Assembly (NCBI GenBank): GCA_017444165.1
Contig: JAFSXH010000202.1
Coordinates: 1-11,158 of the forward strand
Direction: 5' to 3'
DNA length: 11,158 nucleotides
From: a bacterium
Lineage (GTDB): Bacteria; Vulcanimicrobiota; Xenobia; Xenobiales; Xenobiaceae
Part shown: positions 1-6,121 of the stretch, in pieces
Layout of the letters: every line of letters begins with the position of its first letter
How positions within the stretch are numbered: position 1 is the stretch's first letter
The notes under the pieces: generated by a model
Told to the model about the DNA's origin: nothing
Database searches by the model: none
Seen by the model: only the letters and a program-made list of their open reading frames with translations
Translations under genes and position numbers: made by a program

Positions 1-279
1 TACACTCAGGGCAACATCATTAGGAAGAGCTACACTGTGAACAATACTCCCTGCTTCATCTATAACAATGGCCCCATTACAAGCGGCCATAGAGACGGGT
101 TTAGGCAATTGCTTACCGATAAGCCTGATCCCGCTGGGACTCCTCCCCGAGACCAAACAGATCCTCACTCCCCGATCTAAAGCTCTGCTAAGTGCCGATA
201 AATTTGCTTCCGAAAGTTTGGCCTTTAAATTTAACAATGTCATATCTAGATCAGAAAAAATAATCTTATAAGGAAACAT
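1..279 (-). CDS. Cof-type HAD-IIB family phosphatase, N-terminal part (cut by window edge)
   Basis: The minus strand from an ATG at 279 reads 93 codons to the window edge without a stop. The start gives MFPYKIIFSDLDMTLLN, the HAD motif I with nucleophile D10 and acid/base D12. Motif II follows as ICLVSGR (S44), and then a CNGAIV stretch (67-72) typical of Cof/YidA-like HAD-IIB hydrolases. Family members are soluble Mg-dependent phosphatases acting on sugar phosphates, flavin or other small phosphorylated metabolites; the substrate cannot be told here. Motif I usually reads DLDGT, and here the glycine is methionine. A strong Shine-Dalgarno, GAGGTGG (complement of 285-291), lies 5 bases before the ATG. 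The gene sits just downstream of the nucleotidase terminator on the same strand, so it may depend on read-through. The cap domain and motifs III and IV lie outside the window. Confidence 0.85.
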   Translation of the reverse strand, partial: MFPYKIIFSDLDMTLLNLKAKLSEANLSALSRALDRGVRICLVSGRSPSGIRLIGKQLPKPVSMAACNGAIVIDEAGSIVHSVALPNDVALSV

Positions 280-293
280 CACTACCACCTCAC

Positions 294-332
294 AAAAAAT
301 AGCCCCTACCTATCTAAAGGCCAGGAGCTATT
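294..332 (-). terminator. Rho-independent terminator after the nucleotidase gene
   Basis: On the minus strand, AATAGCTCCT (complement of 323-332) pairs with AGGGGCTATT (complement of 298-307). This is a 10-bp stem with one G-T wobble and a 15-base loop, followed directly by a run of T (complement of 294-299). It lies about 20 bases after the nucleotidase stop and only 3 bases before the ribosome site of the HAD gene, so it separates the two genes or attenuates transcription into the second. Confidence 0.8.
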
Positions 333-352
333 CACACCTTCTGACAAATTAC

Positions 353-1912
353 CTAGTGCTTGGCTTCGATCACGCGAGCATCGGGATCATCACGCCAAGT
401 TCCGCCCTTCTGGAAGAACTCCATGAAGGTCTCTTGACCAGAACCTATCGTCTTCTTATCAGTGGCCTGGGGAAATTTGCGAGCCATGGAGATGGTCGTT
501 CCTACAAAATATTCCTTCTTGGGATCGAAGTCTGAACCATCATTCATCTTAATATCGTAGATACGCTCGCCATTGGGGCGGGACTTATCATACTTGTAAG
601 TAAATCCAGCAGGAGTCACCGCACCGCGTCCATCATCGGAGACGCGCTTTTCCATCTCTTTGAGGAGCATCTCACCAGTGCACCTCATGGTGACAACATC
701 TTCCTCAGTGTGCGGGAAGGCGTTGAAGAGCTTCTCGTATGTAACCTCTCCCTTAGGCACTCCACCTCTGGGGTTGCGGGAACTGACGATAACCAAATCG
801 GCCCCCGTGGCTTCCATTACCGAATCGGCGTGAATCTGATTGATCTTGCCCTGTTCAAAGTAGGAGAAACTCAAGTCCTCTTCAGCCACACCCATGACCC
901 TAGAACCGATCTCGGCCACACTGTCGATAGACTTCTGGATAATGGCCGCCACTTGAGGATCGGGCTCTACACTTTCATCCACGGGGATCAAACGAGCTGT
1001 AGCTCCAGCGATCTTCTTAGTAGCCAGATCTAACTCTAAGTCTACTTCACCGACAAATTGACCCTTAGTACCACTCTGAACAATGAGAGTATTGCCCTCA
1101 TAATAACCCTCTTGTAATTCGGTGTGACTGTGACCACCGACAATAAGGTCGATCTCAGGGAACTGCTGGGCGATCTTCTTGTCCTCATCAAAACCGATGT
1201 GAGAAAGAACCATAATCACATCTGCACCAGCTTCTTTAGCTTTGGGAATATACTCTCTCAAAGTATCGGCAGAAGAGCGGAACTCCAAACCTTCCAACTT
1301 CTCTTCGCTGATATAACGGGCCATATTCTCAACATCCAAGCCGATCATGCCGACCTTGACACCGCCCACATCTCTGATCAGGAAGGGTTCACCGAAAGTA
1401 GAACCATCACCGTCGTTTACGATACTGGCATTCAAAATTGTAGCGTTGGTGCCTTCCAACATATTGTGCAAGGCTTCCTGTCCCCAAACAAAATCGTGAT
1501 TACCAGGCTCGACTACATCAAAACCGATCTGAGCCATAGACTCACTGATAACGCCGCCCTTAGTCAGATAAGAGACCATGCTTCCTTCAGCCAAATCACC
1601 AGTATTGACTGTCAAGACCTCGCCAGGTGCACTGGCCTTTTCCTGACCAAACACCGTCGCAGCCTTAGCCATACCACCGCGACCACCCTCATCGAGAGCG
1701 GCTCCGTGAACGTCGTTTATATGGAGGATACGCAGAGAAACCGTTCCATCTTTCTTATCTCCCTCACCAGCGATAGAGACCTGATCGGCCACCGCTTCTG
1801 GAGTTGGAGCAGTTTCAACTTGTTCAGACTGAGGCTGTACCTGCGGCCTGGAATTAGCACTGCTTAAACTGCTAACTGAAGAATTAAAACTAGTAAAACC
1901 CTGAATTTCCAT
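353..1912 (-). CDS. Metallophosphatase / 5'-nucleotidase (UshA/NadN-like family), no Sec signal
   Basis: The 519-aa protein has the two-domain layout of bacterial 5'-nucleotidases. The N-terminal calcineurin-like metallophosphatase domain (about 57-290) has the metal and catalytic motifs NDVHG (D67, H69), TGDLAEGS (D106), GNHDF (N138, H139, D140), LSHIG (H238) and GGHSH (H261, H263). The C-terminal nucleotide-binding domain (about 330-500) includes an NPRGG segment near 380-384. Known relatives hydrolyse nucleoside monophosphates, UDP-sugars or NAD-derived nucleotides, usually in the periplasm. There is no hydrophobic signal peptide: residues 1-45 are Ser/Asn-rich, then Pro/Gln/Glu-rich. The ATG at 1912 was chosen because an AGAGG site (complement of 1924-1928) precedes it by 11 bases; the frame extends to a TTG at 1945, but that codon overlaps the upstream gene. 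It is last in an operon behind the Imm74-like and NADase-like genes. Family is sure; substrate and location are not. Confidence 0.93.
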   Translation of the reverse strand: MEIQGFTSFNSSVSSLSSANSRPQVQPQSEQVETAPTPEAVADQVSIAGEGDKKDGTVSLRILHINDVHGAALDEGGRGGMAKAATVFGQEKASAPGEVLTVNTGDLAEGSMVSYLTKGGVISESMAQIGFDVVEPGNHDFVWGQEALHNMLEGTNATILNASIVNDGDGSTFGEPFLIRDVGGVKVGMIGLDVENMARYISEEKLEGLEFRSSADTLREYIPKAKEAGADVIMVLSHIGFDEDKKIAQQFPEIDLIVGGHSHTELQEGYYEGNTLIVQSGTKGQFVGEVDLELDLATKKIAGATARLIPVDESVEPDPQVAAIIQKSIDSVAEIGSRVMGVAEEDLSFSYFEQGKINQIHADSVMEATGADLVIVSSRNPRGGVPKGEVTYEKLFNAFPHTEEDVVTMRCTGEMLLKEMEKRVSDDGRGAVTPAGFTYKYDKSRPNGERIYDIKMNDGSDFDPKKEYFVGTTISMARKFPQATDKKTIGSGQETFMEFFQKGGTWRDDPDARVIEAKH

Positions 1913-1937
1913 AAAAAGTACAACCTCTAATAAAAGA

Positions 1938-2171
1938 CTAAACAAATTTAAGTTGAGCCGTTTTGGGAGTGGTCATACGAGCCACTTCCTGAATGATCCG
2001 CTCACGATCAAAATCCATAACTAATTCGTACTCATGGGGAGGTTCCCACTGATTCATAGAATCTTTGAAAACCACAAAGTCCCTGGGGCCAGCGATCTCA
2101 CCTGAAGCCTTCATCACATAACCATTTTCAAGATCGAAGACCACGTAATTTCTTCCGCCAGTTATCTTCAT
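1938..2171 (-). CDS. Small immunity-like protein (Imm74-like)
   Basis: This 77-aa soluble, acidic protein has no signal peptide or membrane segment. The N-terminal half looks beta-rich (NYVVFDLENGYVMKASGEI), followed by a loop with FVVFKDSMNQWEPPHE (residues 32-47) and a C-terminal helix (53-66). The GY-V, SGE, FVVFK and WEPPH elements match my recollection of Imm74 immunity proteins, which sit beside polymorphic toxin genes; this needs a profile search. Its ATG overlaps the stop of the upstream NADase-like gene as ATGA, and GAGGGAG (complement of 2177-2183) lies 5 bases before it, so it is probably made in step with that protein. The nucleotidase start follows 25 bases after its stop. Position straight after a predicted NAD-degrading enzyme supports an inhibitor role. 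That it is a real gene is near certain; the immunity role is inferred. Confidence 0.75.
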   Translation of the reverse strand: MKITGGRNYVVFDLENGYVMKASGEIAGPRDFVVFKDSMNQWEPPHEYELVMDFDRERIIQEVARMTTPKTAQLKFV

Positions 2172-2854
2172 TTTTGCTCCCTCGTAAAGATGACCTTCTC
2201 TTCACCAGTATCAGGATTTACAACTGTGATAGAGGTCACGTTAGGATTATTCTTCAAGCGAGGAAGCTCAGTGGTCTCCCAAATACTGCCAGGTCTCATC
2301 TGATCGCCAATAACCGCTCTAACATCACCAGAGACCTGCTCAGCGAAAGCATCACTGACAGCATTCCAAGCCTGGATACCTTCAGCATCCTCGAAGCTCC
2401 ACTCAGGCATCTCGATGCCAGCTTTTTCTAACATCATCTCCAAAGTGACACCACCGAGTTTGGAAGCTACCTCAACAGACTTAGTCGGTCCAGCCAAGCC
2501 CATGCCCGACCAGAAGAAAGCTTTACCAGGCTCAGTCTTCAATTTAGCGCGGATTTCATCCATATTGCGCAAGATCTTTTGAGCGGGAGTCAAACCCTCG
2601 GTTTCAGAAGCCCCGTCAACACCCTCAGTCTTGCCCATGACCACATCAACCACATCCTGACGCTTGGGACAGGGCTTATCGGCGGGCTTGCCATCAGAGA
2701 TAATAGCTTTATCCTCAATATCAATAGTGGCCTCTGGCTCAGAGGCAACGGGAGCAACTGGAGCGGAAGCAACGGGCGCAGCTGGCGCACTCGTGGCAGT
2801 TATATTAAAACCAGGAATATTATAATCTTGATTGTTTAATAAACTTATGCTCAT
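2168..2854 (-). CDS. CD38/ADP-ribosyl cyclase-like NADase domain protein, predicted toxin
   Basis: This 228-aa protein has a polar N-terminal segment (1-20, with IPGF at 13-16), an Ala/Pro/Val linker (21-40) and a compact C-terminal domain (about 90-228). Read by eye, that domain follows the order of residues in mammalian CD38: FFWSG (W115, as CD38 W125), GGVTLEMML (E139, as E146), MPEW (149-152, as CPDW), AWNAVSDAFAE (W163 and S167, spaced exactly as W189 and S193) and W192-ETTE196 (as F222 and catalytic E226). CD38-family enzymes cleave NAD to nicotinamide plus ADP-ribose or cyclic ADP-ribose. The aspartate after the TLE glutamate in CD38 (D147) is methionine here, and the CD38 disulfides are absent. 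There is no Sec signal. AGGGAG lies 10 bases before the ATG. The overlapping downstream immunity-like gene suggests a toxin; a signalling cyclase is the alternative. Homology is inferred from motifs, not from a search. Confidence 0.75.
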   Translation of the reverse strand: MSISLLNNQDYNIPGFNITATSAPAAPVASAPVAPVASEPEATIDIEDKAIISDGKPADKPCPKRQDVVDVVMGKTEGVDGASETEGLTPAQKILRNMDEIRAKLKTEPGKAFFWSGMGLAGPTKSVEVASKLGGVTLEMMLEKAGIEMPEWSFEDAEGIQAWNAVSDAFAEQVSGDVRAVIGDQMRPGSIWETTELPRLKNNPNVTSITVVNPDTGEEKVIFTREQK

Positions 2855-2895
2855 CTGGAGAAGACTCCCTTCAATTTTTTTCTATCCAAATTTTA

Positions 2896-2931
2896 TTGCC
2901 TATCTTTTCAAGCATTTTACTATAATGTAAA
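2896..2931 (+). promoter_or_regulatory. Possible promoter with an inverted repeat, in the divergent intergenic region
   Basis: A perfect TATAAT lies at 2921-2926 with TTGCCT at 2896-2901, a 19-base spacer that is on the long side. The TATAAT is flanked by the inverted repeat TTTAC (2916-2920) and GTAAA (2927-2931). A regulator bound there could cover the -10 site for the transglutaminase gene and lies about 60 bases upstream of the NADase gene. The whole 2855-2986 gap is very AT-rich, so chance matches are likely. Confidence 0.35.
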
Positions 2932-2986
2932 TACTAAAATCCAGAATAAAACCAGGCAAATTATAAATTGTGTAAAAAATTAACAA

Positions 2987-4705
2987 ATGTTTACTTTTGA
3001 TAACTGTCGTCTAAGATTACCACTCTGCGCACTCACAATATTATTTATAGCAGGAATAATTTTACTGTCGTGGCCTAAAAATAAAAAGGACAGTTCAGAA
3101 ATATCTTGGTATAGAGCTGAAAGCGTCACCAGAGATGTGACTTTAAAAACAATTTGCAAAAATGACAATGACAAGACAGCTAAGGTATATTTTCGCGTCC
3201 CTCTGCTCAAAGACGTAGCCCCTTATCAGAGAGTAAACAATTTAAAAGTGACCCCTGCTCCGCATAGTTATGAACAAGACCCTCACCATAACTTCTACGC
3301 TGTCTACAATATAGAGGTCGCCCCCCACACAGCCTTTAGCGTGACTCAGAGTGCAGAAGTGACTACCAATACTCTCATAAGCCAATTTTCCGCCCAAAGT
3401 TTAACCCAAGACATACAACAGAAAGAGGGAGTTTATGCCTATTCTCCCCCCATAACCCTGAGTTCTCGAGAAGAAAATTTAGTTAAAAACTTAGCCAAAG
3501 ATATAGTAGAAGATCAGAGAGCAGATCTCTACAAAATTTGGCACACATACGACTACATAAGATCTTTAAATTTTGAGATTAACGAAAAGAGCCGAACCTT
3601 CAGAGACATAATCGAAAATAAAACTTTACAATGTATAGATGCAGCTCTATTGCAGACAAAGTTACTCCAGGCTTTAGATTACAAGGCCAGAGTAGCCAAC
3701 GGTTTTATTATTGATACTTCTCAATACAAAATAACTGTCGCCCACGCCTGGAGTGAATTTTACACTCCAAGTTTAGGTTTTATCCCCTTAGATCCCACTC
3801 AGGGACGCTTTCCCAATACGCGCACCCAATACTTCGGCTGTTACGATCCTAATTATATAACCTGGTACATCGGGGAGACTAATTACGGTTGTCAGGTGAG
3901 TAGTGATCAAGAATTATCCTCTCCTCCCATAGAAATAACGTACCAAGTAAAAAGATACGATCTAGCTCCAGATAATAAGACTAAAATAGGCTCCTATAGC
4001 AATATTATTAATCCTCAAATTCCCAAAGATAAGATAAATTTGAGTACTGAAGAGGCCCTGCAATATATAAAAGAACATCCTCAGGCAGATGAATTTTTAG
4101 AAGAATTAAAAGGTGTAAATTGGAATGAAGAGCAGTTGAAAATTTTAGTTACTCTAAACACACCTGCGGCCAATTTAGCTCGCTCCTACTATTTAATAAA
4201 TAAAAAAGATTGGCAGCAGGCGGAAGATATTCTACAACGTCTGCCTTCTGAAGGCCAATTTTTAAAAGTTCAGGCAATCTTAAACTACTTAACCAGACAG
4301 AATCAGAAAGCTAATGAAATATTCGAAAAGATCGATCCCCAAAGTATGGATGAGATTACCGCTGAAGTTTATTGGCAAAATTGGCAGGATCAACACAGAT
4401 GGAGAGAGAGCCTTTTGGCCTCTAAAATTGCCTCTCGACTCTTTCCGCAAAATTATATCTTCAAAGTACAAGTTTATAGAGCCGCTTTCAACACGGGAGA
4501 TAAAACGGAGACGGAGATCGCCTGGAGTGACCTGCTCCAAGCTAATCCTCAAGACGGTTATCCTTACCTCATTACCAGCCAACTTTACCTGGAGAGAGAC
4601 GACAAGGCGGCCTGCCTAAAGGCGGCTCAAGAGGCTTTGAAATTTGAATTGCAACCTGATGAGAAGGCTTTTTGTGAAGAATTGGTAGAGAGTCTAAGCT
4701 TATAA
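2987..4705 (+). CDS. Membrane-anchored transglutaminase-like protein with C-terminal TPR-like repeats
   Basis: This 572-aa protein starts with a hydrophobic segment (about 11-29) with no clear cleavage site, suggesting an N-terminal anchor and an extracytoplasmic body. A beta-rich region (40-150) precedes a transglutaminase-like cysteine protease-fold domain (about 165-285). Its triad is visible: C216 in LQCIDAALL, H253 in VAHAWSEFY and D269 in FIPLDPT. In bacteria this superfamily includes peptidases and amidases as well as cross-linking enzymes. Residues from about 390 to the end are helical and TPR-like, with pairs such as SYYLINKKDWQQAEDIL and SQLYLERDDKAACLKAAQEA, suited to protein binding. 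The ATG at 2987 has no Shine-Dalgarno before it, so the start is less certain, but it fits the membrane segment. The gene is divergent from the NADase operon; no functional link is proven. Confidence 0.88.
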   Translation: MFTFDNCRLRLPLCALTILFIAGIILLSWPKNKKDSSEISWYRAESVTRDVTLKTICKNDNDKTAKVYFRVPLLKDVAPYQRVNNLKVTPAPHSYEQDPHHNFYAVYNIEVAPHTAFSVTQSAEVTTNTLISQFSAQSLTQDIQQKEGVYAYSPPITLSSREENLVKNLAKDIVEDQRADLYKIWHTYDYIRSLNFEINEKSRTFRDIIENKTLQCIDAALLQTKLLQALDYKARVANGFIIDTSQYKITVAHAWSEFYTPSLGFIPLDPTQGRFPNTRTQYFGCYDPNYITWYIGETNYGCQVSSDQELSSPPIEITYQVKRYDLAPDNKTKIGSYSNIINPQIPKDKINLSTEEALQYIKEHPQADEFLEELKGVNWNEEQLKILVTLNTPAANLARSYYLINKKDWQQAEDILQRLPSEGQFLKVQAILNYLTRQNQKANEIFEKIDPQSMDEITAEVYWQNWQDQHRWRESLLASKIASRLFPQNYIFKVQVYRAAFNTGDKTETEIAWSDLLQANPQDGYPYLITSQLYLERDDKAACLKAAQEALKFELQPDEKAFCEELVESLSL

Positions 4706-4723
4706 CTAAAAAGGGATCGAATA

Positions 4724-4735
4724 TTCTGATCAGAA
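4724..4735. promoter_or_regulatory. 12-bp perfect palindrome upstream of the alcohol dehydrogenase
   Basis: TTCTGATCAGAA reads the same on both strands. It sits 41 bases before the alcohol dehydrogenase start and 18 bases after the transglutaminase stop. It could be an operator for a dimeric regulator; no known site was recognised. Confidence 0.3.
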
Positions 4736-4742
4736 GCGCAAC

Positions 4743-4758
4743 TGAGTTTTTAAACTCA
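4743..4758 (+). other. Small inverted repeat just before the alcohol dehydrogenase ribosome site
   Basis: TGAGTTT (4743-4749) and AAACTCA (4752-4758) are perfect inverted copies two bases apart. The ribosome site AGGAG follows at 4762-4766, 9 bases before the ATG. As RNA this would form a short hairpin at the edge of the ribosome site. It lacks a following T run, so it is not a typical terminator. Confidence 0.3.
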
Positions 4759-4775
4759 CTTAGGAGATGTAAAAA

Positions 4776-5939
4776 ATGCGTAACTTCGACTACCACACTC
4801 CGACTAGGCTCGTCTTCGGCAAAGATGCTATAAACAAGCTCCCCGAAGTAATGAGCCAGATTGGCAAAAAAGTTTTGCTCACTTACGGTGGCGGAAGTAT
4901 CAAAAAGCTCGGACTTTACGACAAAGTAAAAGAGCTCTTGAAAGATTTTGAAATTGTCGAACTTTCTGGAATTCAACCGAACCCCAAATATGATCCTAGC
5001 GTCTTAGAAGGCGTGCGTCTGTGCAAAGAAAATGGCATTGAGGTGATCTTAGCTGTAGGCGGCGGAAGCGTTCTCGATTGTTCCAAAGCCATCGCCGCAG
5101 GAGCCAAATATGCTGGAGATCCCTGGGATTTAATCTCTTACAAAGTCAAAGCCCAAGCGGCTCTGCCCATTGTAGACATAATTACACTTGCAGCCACAGG
5201 TAGCGAGTATGATTGCGGTGGCGTTATCTCTCGCACTGAGACCAATGATAAGATAGGTTATATGGATAGCCACCTCTATCCCGTCTGCTCCTTCCTCGAT
5301 CCTACCTACACCTTCACGGTATCAAAGAAGCAAACCGCCGCAGGCTGTGCCGACGCTATGAATCACATCATGGAGCAGTACTTTGCCGAGGACACCACTC
5401 TGTTAAACGACGGCTTCTGTGAAGCTGGTCTCAAGAGCTTGATGGTAAACGCTAAAGCCTGCCTGGCCAATCCCGAAGACTACAGAGCCAGGGCTGAGAT
5501 GATGTTCGCTTGTACGCTGGGTTGCAACGGAATTTACTCTTTAGGCAACAGCCCCTCTGGCTGGCCTTTACACGCCATGGAGCACGCCCTCAGTGCATAT
5601 TATGACATCACTCACGGTGAAGGATTAGCCATAATCACCCCTCGCTGGATGAAATATGTACTCTCTGACAAAACGGTAGATCGCTTTGTAAAATACGGCG
5701 TAAACGTGTTCGGCATAGATAACACTCTCGATAAATACGAAATAGCTAACGAAGCCATAGAGATGACTTACGCCTTCTTCGAAGAGGTAGGTATCCCCAT
5801 GCACTTGAAAGATGTCGGTATAGGCGAAGAGCGCATCGACGAGATGGCCCACCATATCGCCGTAAACGAAGGATTGGACAGAGCTTACATACCTCTCTTG
5901 GAGGAAGATATAGCCAAGATACTCAGAGCGTCTTTGTAA
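4776..5939 (+). CDS. Iron-containing alcohol dehydrogenase, YqhD/butanol dehydrogenase type
   Basis: This 387-aa protein matches the length and layout of E. coli YqhD. The N-terminal dinucleotide-binding half has YGGGS (37-41), which in YqhD-type enzymes favours NADPH, and VGGGSVLDCSKAI (94-106). The helical C-terminal half carries the metal ligands D193, H197 (ADAMNHIMEQ), H266 (PLHAMEHAL) and H280 (DITHGEGLA), one position off those of YqhD (D194, H198, H267, H281). Such enzymes reduce aldehydes to alcohols in the cytoplasm, in fermentation or in removal of toxic aldehydes. AGGAG at 4762-4766 supports the start. The gene stands alone on its strand: the transglutaminase gene ends 70 bases upstream and a large palindrome follows. 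Its base composition is richer in G+C than that of the transglutaminase gene, which may reflect high expression. Confidence 0.96.
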   Translation: MRNFDYHTPTRLVFGKDAINKLPEVMSQIGKKVLLTYGGGSIKKLGLYDKVKELLKDFEIVELSGIQPNPKYDPSVLEGVRLCKENGIEVILAVGGGSVLDCSKAIAAGAKYAGDPWDLISYKVKAQAALPIVDIITLAATGSEYDCGGVISRTETNDKIGYMDSHLYPVCSFLDPTYTFTVSKKQTAAGCADAMNHIMEQYFAEDTTLLNDGFCEAGLKSLMVNAKACLANPEDYRARAEMMFACTLGCNGIYSLGNSPSGWPLHAMEHALSAYYDITHGEGLAIITPRWMKYVLSDKTVDRFVKYGVNVFGIDNTLDKYEIANEAIEMTYAFFEEVGIPMHLKDVGIGEERIDEMAHHIAVNEGLDRAYIPLLEEDIAKILRASL

Positions 5940-5943
5940 TTTG

Positions 5944-6054
5944 CAATTAGCAATGCTCAATGCTTAATTCGCAATTCATAATGCGTAATTCGTAATTGGA
6001 ATAATTACTTACTTCCAAAATAATTACGCATTGCGAATTAAGCATTGCTAATTG
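5944..6054. repeat. 111-bp imperfect palindrome of AATTAGCAATGC-type units (MITE- or REP-like)
   Basis: The right arm (6022-6054) has two overlapping partners on the left. CAATTAGCAATGCT (5944-5957) pairs with 6041-6054. CAATGCTTAATTCGCAAT (5958-5975) pairs with 6030-6047, and AATGCGTAATT (5980-5990) pairs with 6022-6032. TTGGAA (5996-6001) and TTCCAA (6013-6018) close an apical hairpin. The left arm therefore looks like the right arm with two short internal duplications. It begins 4 bases after the alcohol dehydrogenase stop and may also act as a transcript end. No open reading frame or transposase lies within it. The rest of the gap (6055-6121) shows nothing recognisable. Confidence 0.75.
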
Positions 6055-6121
6055 TTAAAGAGCGAGAGGCTAACCCAAAAGGTCAAATTTTCAACACAAC
6101 TTACAAGGGCAAAGAGAAACG

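Noticed and set aside
68..271. Plus-strand open frame at the left edge
   Set aside because: The minus strand encodes a clear HAD phosphatase N-terminus with a strong ribosome site, so the plus frame is a shadow.
1124..1867. Long open frame on the plus strand, antisense to the nucleotidase
   Set aside because: The opposite strand encodes a full set of metallophosphatase motifs over the same bases, and the plus-strand product has no recognisable motif.
1913..1945. Upstream TTG start for the nucleotidase adding 11 hydrophobic residues
   Set aside because: It would overlap the immunity-like gene and lie upstream of the AGAGG ribosome site at 1924-1928. The added residues are the translated ribosome-site region, not a signal peptide.
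2747..2798. Tandem GCAACGGGAGC-like DNA repeat as a mobile or CRISPR-like element
   Set aside because: It is the coding sequence of the Ala/Pro/Val linker in the NADase-like protein, with degenerate copies and no spacers.
4289..4619. Alternative frames inside the transglutaminase 3' half
   Set aside because: They overlap a continuous TPR-like coding frame and have no ribosome sites or motifs.
5941..6060. CRISPR-like or tRNA-like structure after the alcohol dehydrogenase
   Set aside because: The units are inverted and uneven rather than regularly spaced, and no cloverleaf or anticodon arm can be drawn.
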